Made by a program: the position numbers and the translations under genes | Source: Nostocales cyanobacterium LEGE 11386 | GTDB lineage: Bacteria; Cyanobacteriota; Cyanobacteriia; Cyanobacteriales; Nostocaceae | Assembly (NCBI GenBank): GCA_015207155.1 | Contig: JADEXK010000001.1 | Location: 1 to 64,000, forward strand | Direction: 5' to 3' | DNA: 64,000 nt | Shown: positions 7,720-16,400 of the stretch, piece after piece | How positions within the stretch are numbered: the first letter of the stretch is position 1 | How the letters are laid out: each line of letters opens with the position of its first letter | The notes under the pieces: generated by a model | Database searches by the model: none | The model's input: only the letters and a program-made list of their open reading frames with translations | Told to the model about the DNA's origin: nothing

Positions 7720-8919
7720 TTATGCTTGTTTAATTTTGGCGAATAAAGACTCATATTGCTGGATGGCTGATGGAGGTAAGGAAAGCAAAAATTCGCTTTT
7801 GCCGAAGACTTCACGGTTACTCTGTAATAAACGTCTAAATGGTTCCTGGATGTCAGAAGAAAGAATCTCAGGGAAAATTGGCGAATTACTTTTAGTTAGT
7901 AAAGCGATTTGTTTAGAGATGTTCGGTTGCCAACAAAAATCAATCCATTGGGATGACACAGCCTCCTGAGTAACGCCTGCGGGGCGTACCCACAAGTCTG
8001 CCCAAATTGCTGTTCCTGATTTTGGGATAACGGCGGTAAGTTGGGGATAACGTGCTAAAACTGGCATGATGTCACTTGACCAACCAACTGCTAGCCAAGT
8101 GTCACCAATAATTAGAGGTTCTAGGTAGTTATGGGAACTGTAAAATTTTACCTGTTGGTTTAATGTCCGTAGTTCCTTTTCCAAGTCTGGTACTGTGTCC
8201 AGATTGTCCGTATTGTAAGATTTTCCTAGTTTTTTTAAAACCAGACCAATCACTTCTCTGGGTTGATTCAGGAGAGAAATTTGCGATCGCAATTCATCTC
8301 GCCACAAATCACTCCAATCCTGTGGTGTCCAACCCAATCTCTGGAATTTTTCCCGGTGATAAACAATCACCGTACTCCCCCAACGGTAAGGAGCAGCCCA
8401 AACTTCTCCCTGGGTATCCACATCGCCTTGATTATTGCGCGTTACTAGTTGCTGCCATCTTTCATCCAAAGCAGACCACTGTTTTAATTGTTTGACCTCT
8501 AGCTCTGCCAGTGGTTGAATTAGTTTCTGCTCAATAGCCGCTTTGAGCCAGTAATCTCCCAATGTCATCAAGTCAGATGCTGCAACTGTCTCAGATTGCC
8601 CAAACGGTAAGAAGCGAGTCCACACTTGGTAATCAGTAGTTTTTGGTTTCTCCTGCCAACCTTGCAATTGCTTAAATAAATGCTCTATCTGCTCGACAGG
8701 GACAAACTTTAAATTTACCCGTTGCTGCAAACTCTGGCGAAACTGACTAACTACCTGACTGGGGATAGAACCTTTTAATAGCTGTACATTTAATTTTGTC
8801 TGGTTACTACCACCACACCCAACCAGTAGTTGCGAAAGTGCCAGTCCACCTGCACCCAACAGAAAAGACCGTCGATTTATCGATTGGGGATTGGGAATTG
8901 GGGATTTGGGATGATACAT
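7720..8919 (-). CDS. Extracellular solute-binding lipoprotein (polyamine/iron type)
   Basis: A 399-residue family 1 periplasmic binding protein related to PotD/AfuA-like proteins. The N terminus holds a twin-arginine signal (NRRSFLLGAGGLALSQL) ending in a lipobox LVGC, so it is probably exported folded and lipidated. Later motifs WAAPYRWGSTVIVYHREKF and DTWLAVGWSSDIMPVLARYP are typical of spermidine/putrescine-binding relatives. No permease or ATPase genes are nearby, so the transporter partners lie elsewhere. The first 13 residues before the twin arginines are encoded by degenerate GATTGGG heptamers, a sign that repeat DNA expanded into the start of the gene. Confidence 0.85.
   Translation of the reverse strand: MYHPKSPIPNPQSINRRSFLLGAGGLALSQLLVGCGGSNQTKLNVQLLKGSIPSQVVSQFRQSLQQRVNLKFVPVEQIEHLFKQLQGWQEKPKTTDYQVWTRFLPFGQSETVAASDLMTLGDYWLKAAIEQKLIQPLAELEVKQLKQWSALDERWQQLVTRNNQGDVDTQGEVWAAPYRWGSTVIVYHREKFQRLGWTPQDWSDLWRDELRSQISLLNQPREVIGLVLKKLGKSYNTDNLDTVPDLEKELRTLNQQVKFYSSHNYLEPLIIGDTWLAVGWSSDIMPVLARYPQLTAVIPKSGTAIWADLWVRPAGVTQEAVSSQWIDFCWQPNISKQIALLTKSNSPIFPEILSSDIQEPFRRLLQSNREVFGKSEFLLSLPPSAIQQYESLFAKIKQA
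8877..8908. repeat. Heptamer repeat inside the signal-peptide coding region
   Basis: GATTGGG/GAATTGG-type units are repeated about four times here and are read on the minus strand as Pro-rich residues (KSPIPNPQS) before the twin-arginine motif. Confidence 0.7.
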
Positions 8920-9213
8920 ATATATAAAGTTGTGTGCTTAAGTGCTTATTTAGCTATATTTTTTGGATATTGCTGTCAAATCAACTTATTGACTAACTTT
9001 AAAGGATTTTTCTGAAATTGACTGCTAATGACTTAACTTTTCTCAAAAATACTCATGAGTAATACTCATAAAAAATATTGAGTTACATTTATAAGTAAAT
9101 ATTTAAATATCATGTTTCGACAAAATATTTGAAAAATTAAATAATTCATAAGTATAGTTAAGATCACCAGTAAATTGAATAACATAGAGAAAATATGCGG
9201 ACGAGGGTATTAA
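8920..9213. other. A+T-rich intergenic region
   Basis: This 294-base divergent promoter region lies between the solute-binding protein and a small coiled-coil gene. Very A+T-rich. I see no structured RNA or operator palindrome that can be named. Confidence 0.4.
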
Positions 9214-9588
9214 ATGGAGCCATTACAAAAACAAATCTTGACTTTGAGTCAGAAACTGGATGCCCTCTGCCAGGTAATTGAGCAACTTGACGGCAAAGTC
9301 GCTCAAGCTTTCTCAGAGTGCTCTTTAGCAAATACACAAGCAAAGAGTAATTATGTAGAAAATAGTGATATAGGCGGCTACCAGTTAAAAGGACACATCA
9401 GTTTTAATCCAGAAATGGAACACAAGGATGTATTGACAGATGGCATGTCTTTAGACATGAATCGGCAAAGTGGAGATCAGAACTTAACACCAGAAATTCA
9501 AATACAAAGACTAACAGCACAATTGACGGCAGCATACAATCGGATTGCTGCTTTAGAAGAACAATTAATGAAAGAAAGAATTCATTAA
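9214..9588 (+). CDS. Small coiled-coil hypothetical protein
   Basis: A 124-residue soluble protein that I do not recognise. Both ends have heptad-like helices (LQKQILTLSQKLDALCQVIEQL at the N terminus; IQIQRLTAQLTAAYNRIAALEEQL at the C terminus), joined by a polar linker of about 60 residues. Such an arrangement suggests an oligomerisation or adaptor protein. ATG is preceded by GAGGG at suitable distance, and a good intrinsic terminator follows 30 bases after the stop, supporting a real single-gene unit. Confidence 0.6.
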   Translation: MEPLQKQILTLSQKLDALCQVIEQLDGKVAQAFSECSLANTQAKSNYVENSDIGGYQLKGHISFNPEMEHKDVLTDGMSLDMNRQSGDQNLTPEIQIQRLTAQLTAAYNRIAALEEQLMKERIH

Positions 9589-9618
9589 ATTCACTAATTA
9601 TTAGTCAATTTTTAAAAT

Positions 9619-9648
9619 TGCCGGCATCTCTCTGAGTCCGGTATTTTT
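9619..9648 (+). terminator. Intrinsic terminator
   Basis: TGCCGG and CCGGTA pair (one G-U) around a 13-base loop, followed by TTTTTA. It is placed to end the 9214-9588 transcript. Confidence 0.65.
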
Positions 9649-9840
9649 ATTATGGGCTGGGGAATACGACTTTCGCGAAGCTTTCAGTGATTAATTTGTA
9701 TGATTATTGAAAGCGAATGTTCCAATCAAGAGAAAACTCTTGAAAAACACTAATCGCTTGCTCTATTGAACTATGCATCCAATCGTACATAATCTACCTC
9801 TGTTAGACTAAGTAATTTTTATAGCCGTGGTCACATAGAT

Positions 9841-10033
9841 TAACGTGAGTTCGACAAGTGGAAAAAACCCCTCTCCAAACCTCTCCCCTGCCAGGAGGAG
9901 CCACTGCGTTGCGCGGGTTCCCCGCGTTGTAGCACGTGGCGTTAGAGGCTTTCAAAGCCTAATTTTTCGTTGTATTTTCAGCCCCTCTCCGCGTCGGAGA
10001 GGGGTTGGGGTGAGGTTCATCGAATTCACGTTA
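9841..10033. mobile_element. 193-bp miniature inverted-repeat element, copy A
   Basis: Imperfect terminal inverted repeats (TAACGTGAGTTCGA and its near complement ending CACGTTA) enclose three hairpin-prone modules: CCCCTCTCCAAACC/GGTTGGGGTG-like outer arms, the nested CGCGGG/CCCGCG palindrome at 9897-9933, and a CCCCTCTCC...GGAGAGGGG hairpin near 9982-10004. Copy B at 23874-24066 is the same length and differs at about ten positions by eye. No transposase is encoded. TA at both tips suggests a TA-target (IS630/Tc1-type) element moved in trans. Confidence 0.88.
9897..9933. repeat. Nested palindromic dispersed repeat, copy 2
   Basis: This is the reverse complement of the module found at 6864-6900, with a single A/G change. 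Here it lies inside the 193-bp element. Confidence 0.75.
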
Positions 10034-10111
10034 GATTAAGACATTATTGATTACTCAAAGCATTGAAGCCACTGGGTTTATACTCAGCACGGGCTAAACG
10101 CCCCGCTACCG

Positions 10112-11263
10112 CTAACAGCACTTTGCTATAAGCCCCTCTAGTTGAGCTTCAATGGCAGTTAGAAGTTGCTGTTGTTGCCAATTTTGGCTGAGATAAGCAG
10201 CTATACAAGCAGCTCCAGCGCCTATACCTTCTTTGACAAATCCCTGCTCATAAGCTTGGAGTTGGGGATAACGAGAATTAGCAAAACTTAACTCAGTCGC
10301 AAATAAAGGAGGAATAATTTTGCCTAGATTGAGGGCTAAATCAACAGTACCACCAGTCGAGTCTTCTGCTACCCAACGGGTTGTACCTACAACTACTGCT
10401 GCTGGTTGCCAAGATAAATCATAAGCATCAGCGATCGCACTCATCAAAGCATAAACTGCCAGCATTTGTGTACCACCTGCCAGCAAGATACCACAACTAC
10501 GACTAGCGGCGATCGCCATTCCAGCCACCACCACTTGCATCGGATCACCCACCGCCGCCACGAGTTCTAGGGGATCTATCAGGGAGGATGAGGGAGATAA
10601 TTTCTCTGTCTCTTTGTCCCCTTGTCCTCCTCTCCCTCTCATCCTTTCCAGCCCAGCTTGCACCACTGCCCATTTTTGTGCGTGATTACAAACAGGGTGG
10701 CTACTGTTGACTTTTCCCACTGCGTCTATGCCCAAGCCCGTTAAAATTGCTAGGGCTGTTGTCGTACCGCCAACCACGCATTCACTTAAAATTAAATACC
10801 CCTGTTGAATATTGGCAGCTAAACGTTCTCCCCAAAGTAACCCTTGCTTAAACAAGTGGTGTACCGTTGTCATTTCCATCGCCGCACCTCCACTTAAGCA
10901 CTTAGCTGGACAGCCACCTAAATCAATTGTTGGCACAGCAGGCGGTTGGGGTAACCCAGCATTAAACAAATAAACTGGAATATTTAGTGCCTCAACTACA
11001 GCACGAGAAATAAGTACAGGTGACGCACCCGCAGTTAGTGGTGGTAGGGGATATAGAGGCTTTCGTTGTGGGCCATAATATAAAAATTCCGCATCAGCAC
11101 AAGCCGTATATTTCCGATCCTCTGGGGTGCTACCAGCCGCCGAAATCCCGGGAATTAAACCAGTATCTGTAAAACCTAATACACAAGCAAACACGGGTAA
11201 ACAACCACGATACTTAGCAATCCATTCTTTACCCTGCTCTATTTGAGTATAAATACGAATCAA
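10112..11263 (-). CDS. cobT: CobT-like nicotinate-nucleotide phosphoribosyltransferase
   Basis: A 383-residue member of the divergent cyanobacterial/archaeal CobT group (TIGR00303 type). It is expected to activate the lower ligand base for cobalamin (or pseudocobalamin) nucleotide-loop assembly. Recognisable: VFACVLGFTDTGLIPGISAAG near the N terminus, SECVVGGTTTALAILTGLG (glycine-rich, about 162-180), VAAVGDPMQVVVAGMAIAAS and LAGGTQMLAVYAL. The start is TTG, supported by AAGGG eight bases upstream and by the conserved MIRIYTQIEQG. Four bases separate it from DUF2232. A repeat-derived stretch (about residues 210-228, rich in Gly, Lys, Ser) interrupts the middle. Confidence 0.85.
   Translation of the reverse strand: MIRIYTQIEQGKEWIAKYRGCLPVFACVLGFTDTGLIPGISAAGSTPEDRKYTACADAEFLYYGPQRKPLYPLPPLTAGASPVLISRAVVEALNIPVYLFNAGLPQPPAVPTIDLGGCPAKCLSGGAAMEMTTVHHLFKQGLLWGERLAANIQQGYLILSECVVGGTTTALAILTGLGIDAVGKVNSSHPVCNHAQKWAVVQAGLERMRGRGGQGDKETEKLSPSSSLIDPLELVAAVGDPMQVVVAGMAIAASRSCGILLAGGTQMLAVYALMSAIADAYDLSWQPAAVVVGTTRWVAEDSTGGTVDLALNLGKIIPPLFATELSFANSRYPQLQAYEQGFVKEGIGAGAACIAAYLSQNWQQQQLLTAIEAQLEGLIAKCC
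10577..10643. repeat. Tandem-repeat-like insert within cobT coding sequence
   Basis: CTTTGTCCCCTTGTCC- and CCTCTCCCTCTC-type units, which elsewhere in the window lie between genes, are read here in frame as a low-complexity Gly/Lys/Ser stretch between the conserved blocks QAGLERM and PLELVAAVGDP. Confidence 0.6.
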
Positions 11264-11267
11264 TTAT

Positions 11268-11993
11268 TCACCCTTCATAATCCATAAGAACCTGCACCCA
11301 TTGTGGCGGACGGGGAATAGGATTTCCCAAGCGATCCAATAACAGCCACGCTGCCAGATGTACCATAAACAGATAGATAAAGTTATTAATCACAATTAAA
11401 GCTACTGCTCCCACTTGGATCAAAAACACACTAGGACTAGCTAATAATTGCAGCCTCAAAAATGCCCATTCTATCAGCTCTGTTACCTGGTTAATCACAT
11501 AAATCCACAGGTCTTCACCCGATAAAACAGACAGCAACCACAGGCGAAAAAACACTCCTAATGTACCCAACAGTGTACCTAAGGTAATAGATACACCCCA
11601 GGGAACCCGACGATGCCATGTTGCCCCTAAAAGCACGCCCATAAAAGCAAATGGCATCACAAATAATAAACTACGGACTGGCCCCATCAGCACTGATAGC
11701 AGTAAACCGGAAGTAACAGCTGCCATCCATGCTGCTCTTTTACCCCAGCGCAGGTAAACTAAAGCGATCGGTACAGGGAAAAATATCCGCAAAACTGGAC
11801 CTAAGGGAAAGTAGAAATTAATAAACCAAATCAGGCTAGCCGTACTAGCTAGAAATGCTGTTTCCACCATCCGTAAAGGCGCATCAACTTTGAGTCTAGG
11901 TCGCCTTAACTGCTCTTGATCTAACTGTTTCTGTAGGGGGTTTTGAGATTCAGGGGATGGGTTTTCATCTGGCAGAGAATCTAAAATGCTCAT
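11268..11993 (-). CDS. DUF2232 integral membrane protein
   Basis: A 241-residue polytopic membrane protein of the DUF2232 group (related to YybS). A polar N-terminal 45 residues are followed by about six to seven hydrophobic helices, including FLASTASLIWFINFYFPLG, FFPVPIALVYLRWGKRAAW and ALIVINNFIYLFMVHLAAW. FFPVPIALVYLRWG is the family mark. Some relatives resemble S components of ECF vitamin transporters, so a role in cobalamin precursor uptake would fit the cobT neighbour, but this is inference. It lies between the Crp-type regulator (13 bases) and cobT (4 bases), forming a three-gene unit. Confidence 0.85.
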   Translation of the reverse strand: MSILDSLPDENPSPESQNPLQKQLDQEQLRRPRLKVDAPLRMVETAFLASTASLIWFINFYFPLGPVLRIFFPVPIALVYLRWGKRAAWMAAVTSGLLLSVLMGPVRSLLFVMPFAFMGVLLGATWHRRVPWGVSITLGTLLGTLGVFFRLWLLSVLSGEDLWIYVINQVTELIEWAFLRLQLLASPSVFLIQVGAVALIVINNFIYLFMVHLAAWLLLDRLGNPIPRPPQWVQVLMDYEG

Positions 11994-12006
11994 TTTGGAA
12001 AAATTG

Positions 12007-12705
12007 TTAAACGATCATTCCTTCCAAGGCTGACAAATCGGGGATACAAATAGTGTCTTGATCCCGTCTAATCAGCCCTTTTTTTTCTAGCCTTGTTAAT
12101 ACTCTTGTAACTGTTTCCCGCGCCAGTCCACTTAAACTACTCAATTCGCGGTGAGGTAAATTGGGAATTTCGGTTCCAGTTTGCCCTTGTTTTCCCTGCC
12201 CATCCGCCAAAAATAACAAAGTATCTGCCACCCGTGACTGACTATCAGATTCCCTCAATCTCAGTCGCCGATTTACTTGCCGCAAGCGTCGCGCCATCAG
12301 TTGTGACAATCGGACACCCGCCAAGGGTTCTGTATGAAGTAACTTGACAAAATCTTGAGATGGCATACTGCCAATTATGGTTGGAGTCAGAGTAATTACA
12401 TCGGTGGAACGAGGTACTTCATCTAGTGCCGCCATTTCGCCAAACAATTCCCCTTTGCCAATAATATTTAGTGTTACCTCTTTACCTTCCATATTATAGG
12501 TGCGTATTTTTACCCACCCATCTACAATAAAATATACAGAACCGCCCCAATCATTTTCCAGCAGAATCACTTGATTTGCTGGGTGTGTGCGAGTCACAAG
12601 ATGAGTAAGAGCCAGTTCCACAGCCGCGTCTGGCAACCCTTGAAAGAAGGGAGCCGAGATAATCCAGGGATTGGTGGGTGCTTGCAAGCTATATCGGTCT
12701 TCCAT
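12007..12705 (-). CDS. Crp/Fnr-family regulator with likely cAMP pocket
   Basis: A 232-residue transcription factor. The N-terminal cyclic-nucleotide-binding barrel ends in GKGELFGEMAALDEVPRSTDV, where Gly-Glu and Arg-Ser match the phosphate-binding residues of E. coli CRP, so cAMP binding is plausible. This separates it from NtcA, which lacks that pattern. The C terminus carries a winged helix with recognition helix LSGLARETVTRVLTRLEKKGLI. It resembles the SyCRP1/AnCrpA type of cyanobacterial cAMP receptor proteins, but I cannot assign the exact orthologue. First gene of a tight unit with DUF2232 and cobT. Confidence 0.9.
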   Translation of the reverse strand: MEDRYSLQAPTNPWIISAPFFQGLPDAAVELALTHLVTRTHPANQVILLENDWGGSVYFIVDGWVKIRTYNMEGKEVTLNIIGKGELFGEMAALDEVPRSTDVITLTPTIIGSMPSQDFVKLLHTEPLAGVRLSQLMARRLRQVNRRLRLRESDSQSRVADTLLFLADGQGKQGQTGTEIPNLPHRELSSLSGLARETVTRVLTRLEKKGLIRRDQDTICIPDLSALEGMIV

Positions 12706-13480
12706 TACGACATATTTATTAAAGCTGCTATGTATAAAACAAACAAGAGCGCTATCTTCAGCCTAAGCTATCAAAGCACAACCCCTTTAAATAAAAAAAT
12801 TAAACTATGTTACGCAAGCAAGCTACAAGTGTATTTTTTCTAAACAATTTTTTCCTATGGGTTAGAATTGCCTAAACCTTTTGCACAGAGCATTTGCTCA
12901 CCTCTGGGAGTACTCTTTGAGGGGCAACTACATTGCAAATATGATTACTTAAAAATATGCCAGATAAGATCAATGATACTCAACGTAGTTAATTTTTGCT
13001 AACGTAAAATTTTTAGCCATTGACAGAGATCAAAAATCAAGTTAAAAAATGCCCTCTTGCCATTCAGTTACGGGTTAGCTACATTAATTGCTCGTATGGG
13101 TGCAAAGTGAAGGAAATTAGCTTTGTAGGTCTGATGTCCTGGTCAAGGCATTCGTCTATCCAAAACTATTTGCTTAACTGTTGCATTTTTGGATGTTTTT
13201 TATAATATGAAGTTCGTGCAGCCCTAACATCGCTTATTTGGTGAGAAGGCACAGCACCGGGTATAAACACAAATTCGGAATATTTTTGGTATTTCTAGAC
13301 TTCAACTAGTTGTCAAGTTAATCTTCTAAAACGGGTGCTGATTGATGACCACTAAGTCTCTCAGTAATCCATAACTTAATTTCTGTAAGGAATCTGCATG
13401 GTTCCCTCTGTCGGAACTTTTGGAATTGTCAAGTAATTCCCATACCAGTTAAAGTACAGTTCTAGCTAAGGTAATTTAAA
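12706..13480. other. Large divergent intergenic region
   Basis: 775 bases between the Crp-type gene and the actin-fold giant gene. A 61-codon frame at 13020-13205 lacks a ribosome-binding site and protein-like composition. I see no tRNA, riboswitch or strong terminator. The size suggests long leaders or an unannotated small RNA, but nothing in the sequence proves one. Confidence 0.5.
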
Positions 13481-16400
13481 GTGACTTCCCGCGCAAATGA
13501 AATTCAAAAATTGATTGCAGACATTGACAACTTACTCAATAGTAGTGGCAAGCGCTTGTCTAGGCTGTTGTCTAGTCAGGCGCCGGAACCTAGAGAGGTT
13601 TTAGAAAGAATTCGTAACTTCCTGCTCCAGCTAGAAGAAAGTGAGGTTTTAAAAAGTGATGACCACAACGAGCTGAGTGGACAGGCGCAAAGATCACCTT
13701 TATTGGTGAAATTTGTTAAACAAGGTAACGATTCATCTCCAACACAGCACAACCAACTTGACCAAGAACAAAGTAATTTTTTATCTCAACAATTAAAAAG
13801 TGAATTATCGGTATTAATCCAGCCTCTGCAAGCAGAATTAGCAGCAATGATGCAAGAGCGGGCAACTCTTGTACAGGAAATTAGACAGCTAGAGCAAAGG
13901 CGATTGCACAATTACTCCTTAAGCCAGCAATGGGCAAACCAGGAGCAGATAATTTCTGATTTCTTACAGGTACTGATGAGCCGTCTTGTACCTAATTTAA
14001 TACCACACATAGCGCAGAATGTCGCCAATTCCCCTACTGCTAACAGTGTTAGTGATTACAGCAGCATGGAACTAGCAAGCTCTGCAACTCAACCTGTTTG
14101 GGAATCATCAGAACAGGCTGGACGATTAACACATCTGGCCAGGGAGTTGGATCAACGTTTATTATCGCTAGATGGAACTGTGAATGTCGTCTTTGAAGCA
14201 CTACAGCGTAATATCAACACTTATCACGAGTCCTTATGTCAATCGCTGACAAGAATGCACAGTACAGGAGTGCAGGGCGAACAGTTGATGATGAATTTTC
14301 TTAATAATTTAACGCAGCAGTTGCAGCAACAATCCCCTGATACTTTGGCATCTTTCCTGGGGGTAGAAAAAAATGAGCTATTAACTTCATCGCCATTATT
14401 ATCAACCACAGCGAATACTGTTACTCCAAGTTCTGAGATGACGAGTCAGTCTGGGGAATTTATAGAGCCAGAATCTTCATCTGCACTCACATTTAATGAC
14501 GAAGACGAGAATGTTGCTGTCACAGATGATTTGGATGCAATGCTTTTAGAGCTTGGTGTAGATGAGTTGCTATCATTAAATGATACTGTAAGCGAATTAC
14601 AGCCAGATGACTTGGAGTTAATTGGTGATGAAGTAGATCAACTTTATGCCAGTTTGTTGGGTACTGATAATTTTGCTAATTCGAGTTTTGATGTCATCCC
14701 AGAGGAGTTATCATCGGATATTGCGGATACTACACCTGCATCTCTAACTCAACCAGTAGAACCAGAAGTTGTTACAGAGGAATCATCATCGGATATTGCA
14801 GATACGACACCTGCATCTCCAACTCAACCAGTAGAACAGTTGCCAGATCCTTGGTTTGAGCAAACAGATGCAGATTTTTTAGGACTGAGCAACACAAATC
14901 TACAACAAACACCAGATAATCCCCTAAAAGAACAAGACTCATCATCAGAATTGTGGCAAGAACTATTTTGTGACGAAGATACCAACCCAGGTAAATCTTT
15001 ATTGTCTGGGGTTTCGCAAGAAGAAATTGTAGCTATTGATAATTTCCTCATTCAGCCCAGCAATGCTGATACAATTACAGCCCTGAGTGACTTATTTGCT
15101 GAAATTGGTGACGAGGAGCAATGGTTGGGAGTCTCTACTATTTCGGAAACCACAGTCGTTACACCAAGTATGACGACTGTTACCCACACACCGGAAGTAG
15201 TAATTAATGATGATGATCAGGAACAATTGGTAGACAAATACATTCCGGCTTCGCCACAGGAAAATTTACTGTCACCAGAAGAGAACCAGTCTGCAAACGT
15301 ACCTGATATTTCTCTAGATGAAGAACAGTGGCAACAATTGAATCAGGATTTAGCCAACTTTGATGAGCTGCTAGAGCCTGATTTTAACTGGGATATTTTT
15401 GCAGGCTTAGAGGATGGCATTGACCAGCAAAGTTTAACTGAACTGAGTACGCCAAATTTGGCTTTCTCTCATTTAGAGGTATCTCAGGTTGTCCCGATAT
15501 CTTGGCCACAAACGGAAGCCGACTTAGACTTTAGCCCCACAATTGAAAAAAAAACGGAAGTGACAACTTCTGCGCCAGACATCTCTTTAGTTTCCAATTC
15601 CAGTCCTGTAAATAATCCAGAAACTACGTTCGATATTCTCGACTCAGTTTGGTATTTGGGAATTGATGTAGGTACAACTGGCATTTCTGCGGCACTACTG
15701 AATCGCTCCATATCTGTTGTGTATCCTATCTATTGGTCAGCAGAAAATCAACAGGAAGTTACTTCTTTTGAGCAATCATTTCGGTTACCAGCAGAAGTTT
15801 ATTTGCCGTCTGCTTCTGTACCTCAGGGAGAGACTGAAGGTAAAGCAATCGAGCCTAATGAGCTACCTAAATCAGGAAACAATCCCAAAAATAATTTTTA
15901 CTCAGCCCAGTTAAAACCATATTTACAGGTAGCAATCCCTTACAAGAGTGAGCAACAAAAATGGGAACCTGTGTTGCAATTCAATGAATTTTCTGCCGGG
16001 CCTTTGGTCTGGGTTGTGCGATCGCTCTCTAAACTCCTATTAACCCTTAAGTCAGATCGCCACAGCACAACTCAAGGTTTAATTGCTGCTGCTGTTGGTT
16101 TAAATGAAAAAAATTTCCATAGCATTATTAATAATATTACTGGGGTGATCTGCACCTGCCCAGCTAGCTGGTCAGAACAATATCGCTTTAATGTCCGAGA
16201 AGCTTTACTTACGAGCAAATTAGTTCAACATCCACAGCAAGTATTTTTTGTGGAGGAAGCGATCGCTAGTCTACTCAGCACCCTCGATAGTGCCAATGGT
16301 GAAACAGTCCAATTAAGTGAAAACCAGGGCTTACGTCCTGCTAAAACTAGCGATCAGCCTTTAGAAGGAAACACCTTTGTCATTAATATTGGGGCAACTG

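Larger units (their letters stand above)
9649..10111. other. Intergenic region carrying a miniature element
   Basis: Apart from the 193-bp element listed separately, the first 190 bases of this gap hold no reading frame or structure that I can support. The last 75 bases lead into the end of the minus-strand cobT-like gene. Confidence 0.5.

Noticed and set aside
9845..10039. 64-codon frames across both 193-bp elements (also 23868-24072)
   Set aside because: They are translations of the miniature element itself, open on both strands because of its inverted symmetry, and have no ribosome site.
13020..13205. 61-codon frame upstream of the giant ATPase gene
   Set aside because: No ribosome site, Cys/Ser-rich random-like composition, isolated in a promoter region.
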